A stretch of DNA of 64,000 nt from Picochlorum sp. 'celeri' (Eukaryota > Chlorophyta > Trebouxiophyceae): the NCBI GenBank assembly GCA_010909725.1, contig JAACMV010000023.1, forward strand, positions 1,116,001-1,180,000, written 5' to 3'. The translations under genes were made by a program, and so were the position numbers. Positions 1 to 8,056 of this stretch are shown here, in pieces. The notes under the pieces are model-generated. The model was not told the DNA's origin and did not search any database. It saw nothing but the letters and a program-made list of their open reading frames with translations. The first letter of the stretch is position 1, and each line of letters begins with the position of its first letter.

Positions 1-211
1 TTCAATACATAACGACAGGTATTGAATGGGGTCTGTGTTTTACATCTGTTGCCTTTTTTTTCCCTTGACTGTATGTATCTGCGGCAGGCTGAAAAAAAAA
101 ATTCCTATGACTTGCAACGAAATGTTTGAAAATCCTTGACTGCAGTGTCAATGGCAATGCCTGCTGATTGTCTATAGCACATTGAGCGAAAGGAGGAAAT
201 CTAGTTCATTC

Positions 212-1328
212 TCATAGATCTGGGGTGGACGGATATGGTCGCTTTCTAGAACAATGTTCCTGGGGTGCATACACAGACTGAATCGATGGGCCCATGCTAG
301 CACCTGGGAACAACTGGCCAGTTGTCAAACCATGGTCTGTCAAGCAGGTGCGAGCAAATCGCTCATATGCTACAAGTTTCATACAAATTGAGTGGCGTGT
401 ATCAGATGCCATAATCAATCTCACATACTTATTAGCAGGATTAGCGTTACGTAAATCAGACTCATCTGATTGCCACTGAGCAATGCATTCACGAGTATGC
501 CTTTCTTGAAAGTCTACTCTAGTCTGCACTGATGCATTGTGAGCTATTACTTTCCTGTAACAAGATATATATAGTCATTAGGTATGTTTAGTTGTAAGAG
601 ACGCATTCAGTTGACACATGTAGCAACATACTGATGAATTTTATGTCGAAATCTTGTCCGAGTGCATTGATCAAACCGTAAAACTCTCATGACAATGTCC
701 ATCATGGTGTACAAGTGTTTTGTCGGTGCACACTCGAAATCCTGAACGTTCCCCACATCCTCTTTAAAGTATATATTCGAATATGGAAACGTATCTTCAA
801 TGCAAAGTTGGATGATTGAATCAAAAAGTTGGTCATCCTTCCTGCGTTTCTTGTGGTCCCTACGAGTACATGCTATTGTATTGGATCATAACATCATTAG
901 TCCGATGATCATATTGATCCATTTGTCCACCGAGCGCACCTGTCTTCGTTTTCTTCGCCAGTATATACACAGGTAATACAGAGAATGTTATTCGGATACT
1001 TGAGACTGGGCAGCAGAGCCTCAAGAATCTGATCGCTACATAGCACAAGCCTTTTATATAATAGCATAATGTCACCCTTGTTGCTGCATCTAGGAAAGAA
1101 GAGTTGCTGAGCAACCGTTTGAAGGTGATCAATAACACCCTCCAAATGACGATTCGTCCAAGCAATGAGGAAAGACTCATCCTTCTGCTTCTTTGGTGAA
1201 AAGGAAAGCCTTGCATCTCCAAGATTACTGGCACAAGACACTTGAAACACTAATTTAAAATGCTGATTAATTGCCATCCCGACGTTATCTATGTCGCTAG
1301 ATGCGTCTTTGCCCTGGCGAGAGGCCAT
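212..1328 (-). CDS. Orphan three-exon gene, unknown function
   Basis: Three minus-strand exons join in frame: 1328-940, 859-632 and 554-212, giving 319 residues. The introns are 80 and 77 nt. Donors are AG/GTGCGC and CA/GTATGT and acceptors are GTAG and ACAG, each conserving phase. The start is the ATG at 1328. The protein is soluble, with no signal peptide or membrane segment. It has a basic patch (HKKRRKD) just after the first junction and several scattered cysteines (e.g. VLCSDQ, NNILCITC). I do not recognise a domain. The exon structure is well supported by splice signals; the function is unknown. Confidence 0.6.
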
Positions 1329-1712
1329 GATTTTTCAGATTTGCAATCTTGTTTCGAAAACACCCTATATATACTCTATAGCCCAATGAATCACCCTATT
1401 TTAATAGGGTTTTTTTAAATGAACACAATGCATGAACCAAATTCTGATGAAAGGCAGGTACCCAAAGACAGCATCGCGGGCACTGCCATGGCCATGGCAG
1501 CATGTGTAAAAAAAACATTAAAAATTTTCAGAGGCATAGGCCATGGCCCAGATTCTCATCTCAACAAAAAGCCATGCGCATGGGTAAGACTGATTTTAAT
1601 TCAAATAAAGATGTTTTTCCAGTCACCAAATACACCCAAGGATAGGTAATAGGCGAGCATTGCACCTTTCTTTCGTGTCGTATTAGCATTGATTTCAAAT
1701 ACTCCATTTGCT
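1329..1712. other. Divergent intergenic region
   Basis: About 380 bp between two divergent starts (1328 minus, 1713 plus), so it should hold both promoters. It contains a perfect 18-bp palindrome at 1483-1500 and a related GGCCATGGCC further on. A short plus-strand ORF at 1419-1649 has no coding character. Confidence 0.5.
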
Positions 1713-2786
1713 ATGGCGCACTGTAATGGTGCAAGGGGCAATAAAATGACTGCTGCAGAGCTCAATACGTATACCCAAAGCTTTGCTTCCACGTCTGCTG
1801 CTGAGAGCAGCGCTCACATGGCTGATTCCTGGAGGGTCAAAGGAAATGCTCAGTTCAAAGAAGAGCAGTACGGAAATGCTCTCGAATGCTATAATCAGAG
1901 TATCGAATGTCATCCTACCGTGTCAGCGCTTGCTAATAGAGCAATGGTTCATCTAAAGCTTGGGATGCATGAGGAATGTATTGATGATAGTAGCAGAGCG
2001 TTGGCGTTGGATAGTCATCATGTCAAGTCGTATCTTCGAAGGGCGACTGCCAGGCGTCGATTGGGTAGATGGGTGGAGGCGGTGGAGGATTTTGAACAAG
2101 CTATTAGGAGAGAGACTAGTAATACAGAGGCAATAGAAGGTAGAAGAGCCTGTATTGCAGAGTATGTTGAGAAGACTGGGGCACAGTTTGAGAGCGTTCA
2201 AGTTCCCATCACATTTGAGGACATGAAGGTGGATGAGACGTCTTTGATACGACCTATTCAAGTTCAACAGTGTACCGACAATACAACTGCGGCTACGACG
2301 GCCGACCAGCAGACAAGGCCTGTGACTGAGCATCAGGAGGTGCCGAAAAGGACTGGGCCAGTTGGTGTTACAGAACGTGCTGCCATGGACATGATTATGC
2401 CGGCTCAAAAGGTTCCGAAGAATAGTATTGAATTTGAAAAGTCTTGGAGAAGCTGTAAAGGTGATTCTGTCAAGCAGGCGTGGATTTTGGAGCATATATC
2501 AAAGGAGGCAATGCCTGTTTTACTAAAGCAATGCCTGTCCCCTAAAATGTTGCATCAGGTCTTGCTTACAGTTCTTTGTCGCGTTCTGAAAAGTGATTGG
2601 AATCAAGGTATTGGTATATTACGTTCGCTACCATCAACGGATAGGTTTCAAATGAATTGCATGAGTCTGAGTAAGGCGCAAAAACGAGAGATTACGACTT
2701 CCTGGGAGACGGCATTCCAGTCTGAGCATGCACTTGATGACACGATACAGCAACAATATCGATCAGTCTTACTAGAAAATTCATGA
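1713..2786 (+). CDS. RPAP3/SPAG1-like TPR co-chaperone
   Basis: 357 residues from the first in-frame ATG at 1713; a second candidate lies at 1746. Residues about 35-140 form three TPR units (starting SWRVKGNAQFKEEQYGNAL), the Hsp90/Hsp70-tail-binding type found in RPAP3, SPAG1 and TOM70. After a linker, residues about 235-335 match the RPAP3 C-terminal domain (NSIEFEKSWRS, LLKQCLSPKML, LTVLCRVLKSDW). In other eukaryotes RPAP3 is the TPR subunit of the R2TP complex that assembles RNA polymerases, snoRNPs and PIKK kinases. The protein is shorter than human RPAP3 because it has one TPR block. A TGTAA motif at 2796-2800 follows the stop, and TyrRS converges 34 nt downstream. Family assignment is firm; the exact orthologue is less so. 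Confidence 0.82.
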   Translation: MAHCNGARGNKMTAAELNTYTQSFASTSAAESSAHMADSWRVKGNAQFKEEQYGNALECYNQSIECHPTVSALANRAMVHLKLGMHEECIDDSSRALALDSHHVKSYLRRATARRRLGRWVEAVEDFEQAIRRETSNTEAIEGRRACIAEYVEKTGAQFESVQVPITFEDMKVDETSLIRPIQVQQCTDNTTAATTADQQTRPVTEHQEVPKRTGPVGVTERAAMDMIMPAQKVPKNSIEFEKSWRSCKGDSVKQAWILEHISKEAMPVLLKQCLSPKMLHQVLLTVLCRVLKSDWNQGIGILRSLPSTDRFQMNCMSLSKAQKREITTSWETAFQSEHALDDTIQQQYRSVLLENS

Positions 2787-2820
2787 TGAAATCAATGTAA
2801 TATGGTAAAGAAGAATGTTT

Positions 2821-4335
2821 TTACTCGATTCGCAAAAGTAACTTGTTCTTCTTTCCAGCAGCAAGAAGAATAAATGTGTCATCTATAATATCTTCCTCTG
2901 ACATGGGATACAATTCATCATCAACCCTCTCATTATTTATCCTAACTCCCCCTCCTTTAATCATCCTTCTCACTGCTGCTTTACTAGGCTGCATACCAAC
3001 TTGAACCATGATATCTGGCAGGGGTTTTCCAATCACATCTGCCCTAGAAATGGATGCTGTTGGGCAATCCCCAGCAGCTGCTTCTAATGCCTCTGCACTC
3101 AGTTTTGTCTCAGAACCAGGAGCCAAAGCCTCGGTTGCGCTCAATGCCTGTCGTAGCCCTTCTTCGCCATGCACAAAGCGAGTCACATTCTCTGCCAAGA
3201 TTCTTTGTGCTGTATTCGGTTTGTAATCTGGCTGTGACATTGACTTCTCAATCTCTTCAATCTCTTCCATTGGCAAAAATGTCAACATTTTCAGAAATTT
3301 GACCACATCATTGTCTGTTGTTTTGAGCAAGTATTGATAAAAGTTGTATGGCGAAAGCATTGACGCGGACAGGAAAAGCGCTCCAGACTCTGACTTTCCA
3401 AATTTGGTTCCATCAGCTTTCAACAACAATGGAAATGTCAAACCAAAGCATGATGCTGCATCATTATCCTCATCACCATCCTCACTGCCGCACATTTTAC
3501 GAGCAAGTTCTGTACCCGCAGTAATATTGCCCCACTGATCACTTCCTCCCACTTGGACTTTGATCCCCATATTCTTGGACAAGTGAACAAAGTCATATCC
3601 CTGCAGCAACTGATATGTAAACTCTGTATATGAAATCCCACTCTCAGACTCCATCCTCTTCTTCACACTCTCTTTGGAGATCATGGTACCCACTCGAGCC
3701 ACTTTTCCAATCTCTCTGAGGAAATGCAGCAGACCCATGTCCCCAAACCAATCCAAATTATTCACAACCACAGGCGTTGCAAGTCCCTCCTCAGGAGGCT
3801 CCAACAGCGCCCTCAAAGTCTTTTCAATTCCCTTTACATTCCTCTCGATCGTGTCTTCATCCATCACAGGACGTTCTGCTGACTTCCCAGATGGATCACC
3901 AATCCTCCCTGTTGCACCACCCAGCAAAGCAACGGGTGTGTGCCCACACCGCTGAAACCACGAAAGCACAATAATACCCAGCAGATTCCCCAAATGCAGA
4001 CTCTCAGCAGTAGGATCAAACCCACAGTACACCATCAATGATTCTTTTGAAGACACCTGCTCCAAATCAGGGCTCGTGATGTCCTGCAATAAACCGCGCT
4101 GCCGCAGCGTCTCCACAACGTTCATTTTGGTGTACAGGGCATCCTTCTCTTGCACAGATGCATTTTCCACCGCACTGGCACATCTCTTCTGGAATACCCC
4201 TGCCCTATGTGATACAACGTGTCTCCTGGAAATTCCACACAATCGCCGTGCTTGCAGTCCAGAGGGACCAGACATGCAGCCATGTCTGGTCGATAGACAA
4301 GAATACAGTCTACCAATGCTGCATTTCATCGCCAT
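2821..4335 (-). CDS. Tyrosyl-tRNA synthetase, bacterial/organellar type
   Basis: 504 residues from ATG 4335. Class I aminoacyl-tRNA synthetase charging tRNA-Tyr. The HIGH-like motif reads HLGN (within DPTAESLHLGNLLG, about residues 105-120) and the KMSKS-like motif reads KFGKS at about residue 312. The C-terminal ~60 residues are an S4 RNA-binding domain (GMQPSKAAVRRMIKGGGVRI). The bacterial TyrS architecture and a roughly 60-residue basic, Ser/Arg-rich N-terminus (with SRRHVVSHRAGVFQKRCAS) indicate import into mitochondria and/or plastid; dual targeting is common for this enzyme in green plants. A TATA-like element lies just upstream. It converges with the RPAP3-like gene. Confidence 0.95.
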   Translation of the reverse strand: MAMKCSIGRLYSCLSTRHGCMSGPSGLQARRLCGISRRHVVSHRAGVFQKRCASAVENASVQEKDALYTKMNVVETLRQRGLLQDITSPDLEQVSSKESLMVYCGFDPTAESLHLGNLLGIIVLSWFQRCGHTPVALLGGATGRIGDPSGKSAERPVMDEDTIERNVKGIEKTLRALLEPPEEGLATPVVVNNLDWFGDMGLLHFLREIGKVARVGTMISKESVKKRMESESGISYTEFTYQLLQGYDFVHLSKNMGIKVQVGGSDQWGNITAGTELARKMCGSEDGDEDNDAASCFGLTFPLLLKADGTKFGKSESGALFLSASMLSPYNFYQYLLKTTDNDVVKFLKMLTFLPMEEIEEIEKSMSQPDYKPNTAQRILAENVTRFVHGEEGLRQALSATEALAPGSETKLSAEALEAAAGDCPTASISRADVIGKPLPDIMVQVGMQPSKAAVRRMIKGGGVRINNERVDDELYPMSEEDIIDDTFILLAAGKKNKLLLRIE

Positions 4336-4671
4336 GGTGCTATGGCCCTACTTAAATATATAAAGAGGAATTCTAGCACATCTAAGACACTCGGGGCCAT
4401 CAATGTGTGGTGATCCGCAGCATCATCATCCCTCGATCAGTATTAGAGACCAGCACTACTACAGCAGATGCATGGATTATCCCCTCTTCGACACAGAGAT
4501 TGTCTCATACCACCATCAGATCCTCTTTATTTTAATACTAGTCGAATATTTAATGGCATGACACAGGGTATAGTACCAGTATGTACTGAATAGAACGAGA
4601 CTCTGGTGTTCAGGCACAGCCCTAAAAAAGACGTGGGCTGTAGTGCCACGAACCAAGGCTATATGTAACCC
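4336..4671. other. Divergent intergenic region TyrRS/gluconokinase
   Basis: 336 bp between divergent start codons. No RNA gene or convincing ORF seen. It must contain the promoters of both genes. Confidence 0.5.
4357..4365 (-). promoter_or_regulatory. TATA-like element upstream of TyrRS
   Basis: Reads CTTTATATA on the minus strand, about 22-30 nt before the TyrRS ATG. It is the closest TATA-like match in this divergent intergenic region. The distance to the ATG would imply a very short 5' UTR, so this is tentative. Confidence 0.25.
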
Positions 4672-5256
4672 ATGATGACGCCTTTTCACCATGATGAAAA
4701 GCATCCATCTGAAGGAAGGACTGCTGCGACGCAGCATGCTTACGTTGTCATGGGAATAGCATCTTGTGGCAAGAGCGTTATAGGCAGGATGCTAGCTGAT
4801 GATTCGGTATTAGGATGCAGATTCTACGAGGGTGACGAGTACCATTCTGAAGAAAGTCTAGATAAAATGAAAAAAGGCACACCTCTAACGGACGATGACC
4901 GCCGCCCATGGCTTGAACGCTTATCCAAAGTCATCTTTGAGGAATACCAAGGTGGGAAGACGTGTGTTGTCGCATGCTCTGCGCTGAAACAGGCATACCG
5001 CCATGTTCTCAAGCAATACGTGCCAGATGGATATGTGAGATTTATTTGGCTTGACATAGATGCATCTCTTGCGCAAGATCGGTGCGACAAGCGACATGAG
5101 GACCATTTCTTTCCTTCACACCTCATTGCATCCCAACTGTCAACCCTTGACATGACTGTAGACGAAGCATTCTGCCACGTCTCCATTCATAAACCAGATA
5201 CCACCATAGACGATATCATACAGTATATTACATCTATTATTAGTATGAAAGGATGA
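4672..5256 (+). CDS. Gluconokinase (GntK family)
   Basis: 194 residues from ATG 4672 (a second ATG follows immediately). It phosphorylates D-gluconate with ATP to 6-phosphogluconate, feeding the oxidative pentose-phosphate pathway. The P-loop is GIASCGKS near residues 28-35. The substrate-side motifs typical of GntK follow: FYEGDEYHSEESLDKM, GTPLTDDDRRPWL and VVACSALKQAYR, then a lid region with QDRCDKRHEDHFFP. Length is close to the 170-200 residues usual for the family. No clear organelle presequence, so probably cytosolic. It converges with the next gene with 34 nt between stops. Confidence 0.9.
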   Translation: MMTPFHHDEKHPSEGRTAATQHAYVVMGIASCGKSVIGRMLADDSVLGCRFYEGDEYHSEESLDKMKKGTPLTDDDRRPWLERLSKVIFEEYQGGKTCVVACSALKQAYRHVLKQYVPDGYVRFIWLDIDASLAQDRCDKRHEDHFFPSHLIASQLSTLDMTVDEAFCHVSIHKPDTTIDDIIQYITSIISMKG

Positions 5257-5290
5257 CATACAAATAGCCGTCTCCTACCATGGGTGACCA

Positions 5291-6169
5291 TCAGGCTCCA
5301 TCATCTTGGCCCAGCTCAACCCAACTGTTTCTTGCTGCAAATTCTAACGCTGCTGAACAAAACCCAAACAATATCATCGACTGCCCCATCATGATAGCTG
5401 CTTCTCCCATCACATCCACCCCGGGGAGTGACGAATACCCACCGCTCCCTGCCCCTACAACCTCTTGAGCCATGCTCAACCCCCTCACAAGACCAAAAGC
5501 ACCCACAACACCCCCCTTCAACTGGGTATTTCTCACATCTGATCGCACAGCATATCTATACACAACTCCAAACAGAAACGATGACACCGCCACGACACCC
5601 AAATTCGCCAATATCCCAACCCGTGATGCATCTGCCGATGCAAACACAAATGGCAATGTTGACAAACACCCCCCTACCCCTGAAAACACCCCAGCTTTAA
5701 TCGACTCAATCCTATTTATTTCATCCTCTCCCTCCATCCTCTCAGCCTTGGCAGACGCTGCCTGCAACTCTGCTGCTTTCAGCAACAGCTCTGCAGCCTG
5801 TGCCTCTGCCTCAGCAATCAAACCAGCTGCCTCCGCCTCCGCCAATACCACCCCCTGCCCCTCATCCTCCCCCTCCAAAGCTTTCATCTCATCTATCAGT
5901 CTCTGCTGCTCCATCTGCAATTCAGCTACCTTGTTTGCAGCATCAGTAATGCGTTTCATGCTCTCTGGATTCGATTCGAGCATTTCCGACACAGCCTTTT
6001 GGATAGCATCATCCGTCTCACCATCTTCGCTATTAATACTGTATTCTTTTCTTGTCTTTGCATGCATTGATCTCATAAATGACGCAGGAGGAGCATGAGT
6101 ACTACTACCCAAGGCAGCATTCTCACTTCTACTTCCAAGGCACAGGGATTGCCTTGCTGCTACTCGCAT
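5291..6169 (-). CDS. Plastid-targeted coiled-coil membrane protein, conserved
   Basis: The ORF is open from an ATG at 6238 (315 aa), but the ATG at 6169 gives a classic transit peptide (MRVAARQSLCLGSRSENAAL) and a 292-residue protein, so I prefer it. Residues about 50-150 are a heptad-rich coiled coil full of Ala, Glu and Lys (KVAELQMEQQRLIDEM, AEAQAAELLLKAAEL). The C-terminal half has several hydrophobic segments with the motifs VVYRYAVRSD and LKGGVVGAFGLVRGL, which I associate with an uncharacterised membrane-protein family of plants and cyanobacteria. A role in the plastid envelope or thylakoid is an inference; no enzymatic motif is visible. Confidence 0.65.
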   Translation of the reverse strand: MRVAARQSLCLGSRSENAALGSSTHAPPASFMRSMHAKTRKEYSINSEDGETDDAIQKAVSEMLESNPESMKRITDAANKVAELQMEQQRLIDEMKALEGEDEGQGVVLAEAEAAGLIAEAEAQAAELLLKAAELQAASAKAERMEGEDEINRIESIKAGVFSGVGGCLSTLPFVFASADASRVGILANLGVVAVSSFLFGVVYRYAVRSDVRNTQLKGGVVGAFGLVRGLSMAQEVVGAGSGGYSSLPGVDVMGEAAIMMGQSMILFGFCSAALEFAARNSWVELGQDDGA

Positions 6170-6288
6170 GGTTGTTGATTGAATCAGATGGCAATACTGT
6201 TTTATTTTATTGTTTTCAGAAGTGGATGATGATTGCATGCTCTGTAGCCATCATCATGATGGCCTTCATTAATGAATCTCTAACCATT

Positions 6289-6313
6289 AGAGATCTATAG
6301 ATCTCTAGAGATC
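6289..6313. repeat. Two overlapping palindromes in a divergent promoter region
   Basis: AGAGATCTATAGATCTCT (6289-6306) is a perfect 18-bp palindrome. It overlaps a second perfect palindrome, GATCTCTAGAGATC (6300-6313). Both lie in the roughly 400-bp region between the divergent starts at 6169 (minus) and 6566 (plus). The AGAGATCT half-site recurs at 29560-29575. Confidence 0.6.
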
Positions 6314-6565
6314 CGGAGAGAGAGAGATTCTCTCATGCTTGTTGAATGCAGATGTGGGATGTGATTCCACCAGCCACGTATTAATTTTTTATGCATAGTG
6401 ATACATATTGATACATATTTTGTGTATTGAGTCGAAGAACAAGGAATTCGAGATTCTGTGGATTGAGAGATTTCAACCGTTTGAATCACAATTCTCATAT
6501 ACAACGGCGAAGAAGTCTTCTGATCGATTATATTTCTTTTTTAGGAATTACTGCGACTATTTCAA

Positions 6566-8029
6566 ATGTCTGGGGATGGTGTTGAGGCACGGTCAGTGCC
6601 GGTGTCCATGTTGAGTGGGTTCCTTGGAGCAGGCAAGACGACCTTGCTTCGTCACTTGCTTCAACAGTCTGATTTGAAGATTGGGTGTATTGTAAATGAT
6701 GTGGCAAGTGTTAATATCGATGCGAAGCTGATTCGTGGGACGGACAAGTCCTCAGGTGGAGGGGATGAGAGTGGGAAGAAGAAGAAGAACTCGACAGCAG
6801 ATTTGACAGACACGATAGAGTTGGCGAATGGGTGCGCTTGCTGTAGTATTGCGGATGAGCTTTTCGATTCTTTCGAGAATCTTTTGAATATTGCGAAGAA
6901 GCGTGGGATTGTGTATGATCGGATTGTGCTTGAGAATAGTGGTGTGGCTGAACCACAGAATATCAGGGACCAGTTTAATGATGCGAGGGCTGTGGGGCAT
7001 CCACTGGTGGAGAAGGTGCATCTGGATACGTTGGTGACTGTGGTGGATTCTGCGACGTTTATTAAGGATTATTCTTCAAAGGCGCCCGTGGCGGCTCGAC
7101 CAGAGCTTGGGGAGGGTGGTGGTATGAGGCCAGTGGTGGACTTGTTGGTGGAGCAGATTGAATGTGCTGATTTCGTTCTGTTGAACAAGTGTGATTTGCT
7201 GGATGAGAAGACTGTGGATAGCCTGGAGGCTATTATGACGTCTTTGAATCCGCTTGCCAGAGTGATTCCGTGTGAGCATGGTAATGTTGAGATTGATGAA
7301 ATGTTTGGGCGGGAGGCAGCTGCCTTGGTGTCGGCGTTGAATACTGAAGCGCATCACCGAGGTTCTGTTGCAGCAGCTAAAGCTGTTCATGATGAAAAGA
7401 AGAATGATCACCATGATCATCATCATCACGAGCATCATGGTCATGATCACCACCATGATCACGAGCACCATCACAATCACCACCACCATCATCATCATCA
7501 TGATGATGATTGCTCCGAGTGTGCATCAAAGCGACAAAAGACCACTGCGGCGTCCAGATTTGGAATTGTGAGCTTTGTCTATGAAAGGCGCAAGCCATTC
7601 CATCCGCAGCGTTTGAAGGATTTGGTGCTTCGCTGGATGCCAGTCACACATAACAAAGAGGTGGAGAAGCATGACATGCCTGATGATCTGTCGGAGAGTC
7701 CGATCAAGACGGTGTTGAGATCAAAAGGATTTATGTGGATATCAAATTCTCACTCGACAGCATTTTACTGGAGCCATGCTGGACAGCACTTTGAAATTCG
7801 AGATGAAGGAGAATGGTGGGCAGCTGTTCCAGAGAATGAGTGGCCAGAGGATGAGGCTCCGAAACAGAGCATCCTCGCTGACTTTGATGGAGTATATGGG
7901 GACAGACGACAGGAGATTGTCTTCATCGGAGCTGGCATGGATGAGGAAGCAATTTGCAGACAACTTGATTCTGCATTGCTGACTGATGAAGAAATGGGTC
8001 AGTATGATACACAGTATAACGTCAAATAG
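6566..8029 (+). CDS. CobW/ZNG1-family GTPase metallochaperone, His-rich
   Basis: 487 residues from ATG 6566. G3E P-loop GTPase of the COG0523 (CobW/ZNG1) group. Walker A is GFLGAGKTT (residues 18-26), the metal-binding CxCC motif is NGCACCSI near residue 90, and the guanine-specificity motif is NKCD near residue 208. Residues about 275-315 form a very His-rich acidic loop (HHDHHHHEHHGHDHHH) typical of zinc-handling members, followed by the CobW C-terminal domain (RFGIVSFVYERRKPFHPQR). In animals and yeast ZNG1 delivers zinc to methionine aminopeptidase; in algae COG0523 proteins respond to zinc limitation. No obvious transit peptide. A TGTAA motif at 8042-8046 follows the stop; the M28 peptidase converges 27 nt away. 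Confidence 0.92.
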   Translation: MSGDGVEARSVPVSMLSGFLGAGKTTLLRHLLQQSDLKIGCIVNDVASVNIDAKLIRGTDKSSGGGDESGKKKKNSTADLTDTIELANGCACCSIADELFDSFENLLNIAKKRGIVYDRIVLENSGVAEPQNIRDQFNDARAVGHPLVEKVHLDTLVTVVDSATFIKDYSSKAPVAARPELGEGGGMRPVVDLLVEQIECADFVLLNKCDLLDEKTVDSLEAIMTSLNPLARVIPCEHGNVEIDEMFGREAAALVSALNTEAHHRGSVAAAKAVHDEKKNDHHDHHHHEHHGHDHHHDHEHHHNHHHHHHHHDDDCSECASKRQKTTAASRFGIVSFVYERRKPFHPQRLKDLVLRWMPVTHNKEVEKHDMPDDLSESPIKTVLRSKGFMWISNSHSTAFYWSHAGQHFEIRDEGEWWAAVPENEWPEDEAPKQSILADFDGVYGDRRQEIVFIGAGMDEEAICRQLDSALLTDEEMGQYDTQYNVK

Positions 8030-8056
8030 TCAATATAATCCTGTAATGCATTACGT

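Noticed and set aside
1419..1649. 76-codon plus-strand ORF in the first intergenic region
   Set aside because: Composition looks non-coding and it overlaps a palindrome-rich promoter region.
7076..7501. Minus-strand 141-codon frame beginning with a run of Met and Val
   Set aside because: It is the antisense of the His-codon tract in the CobW gene; low complexity explains the open frame.
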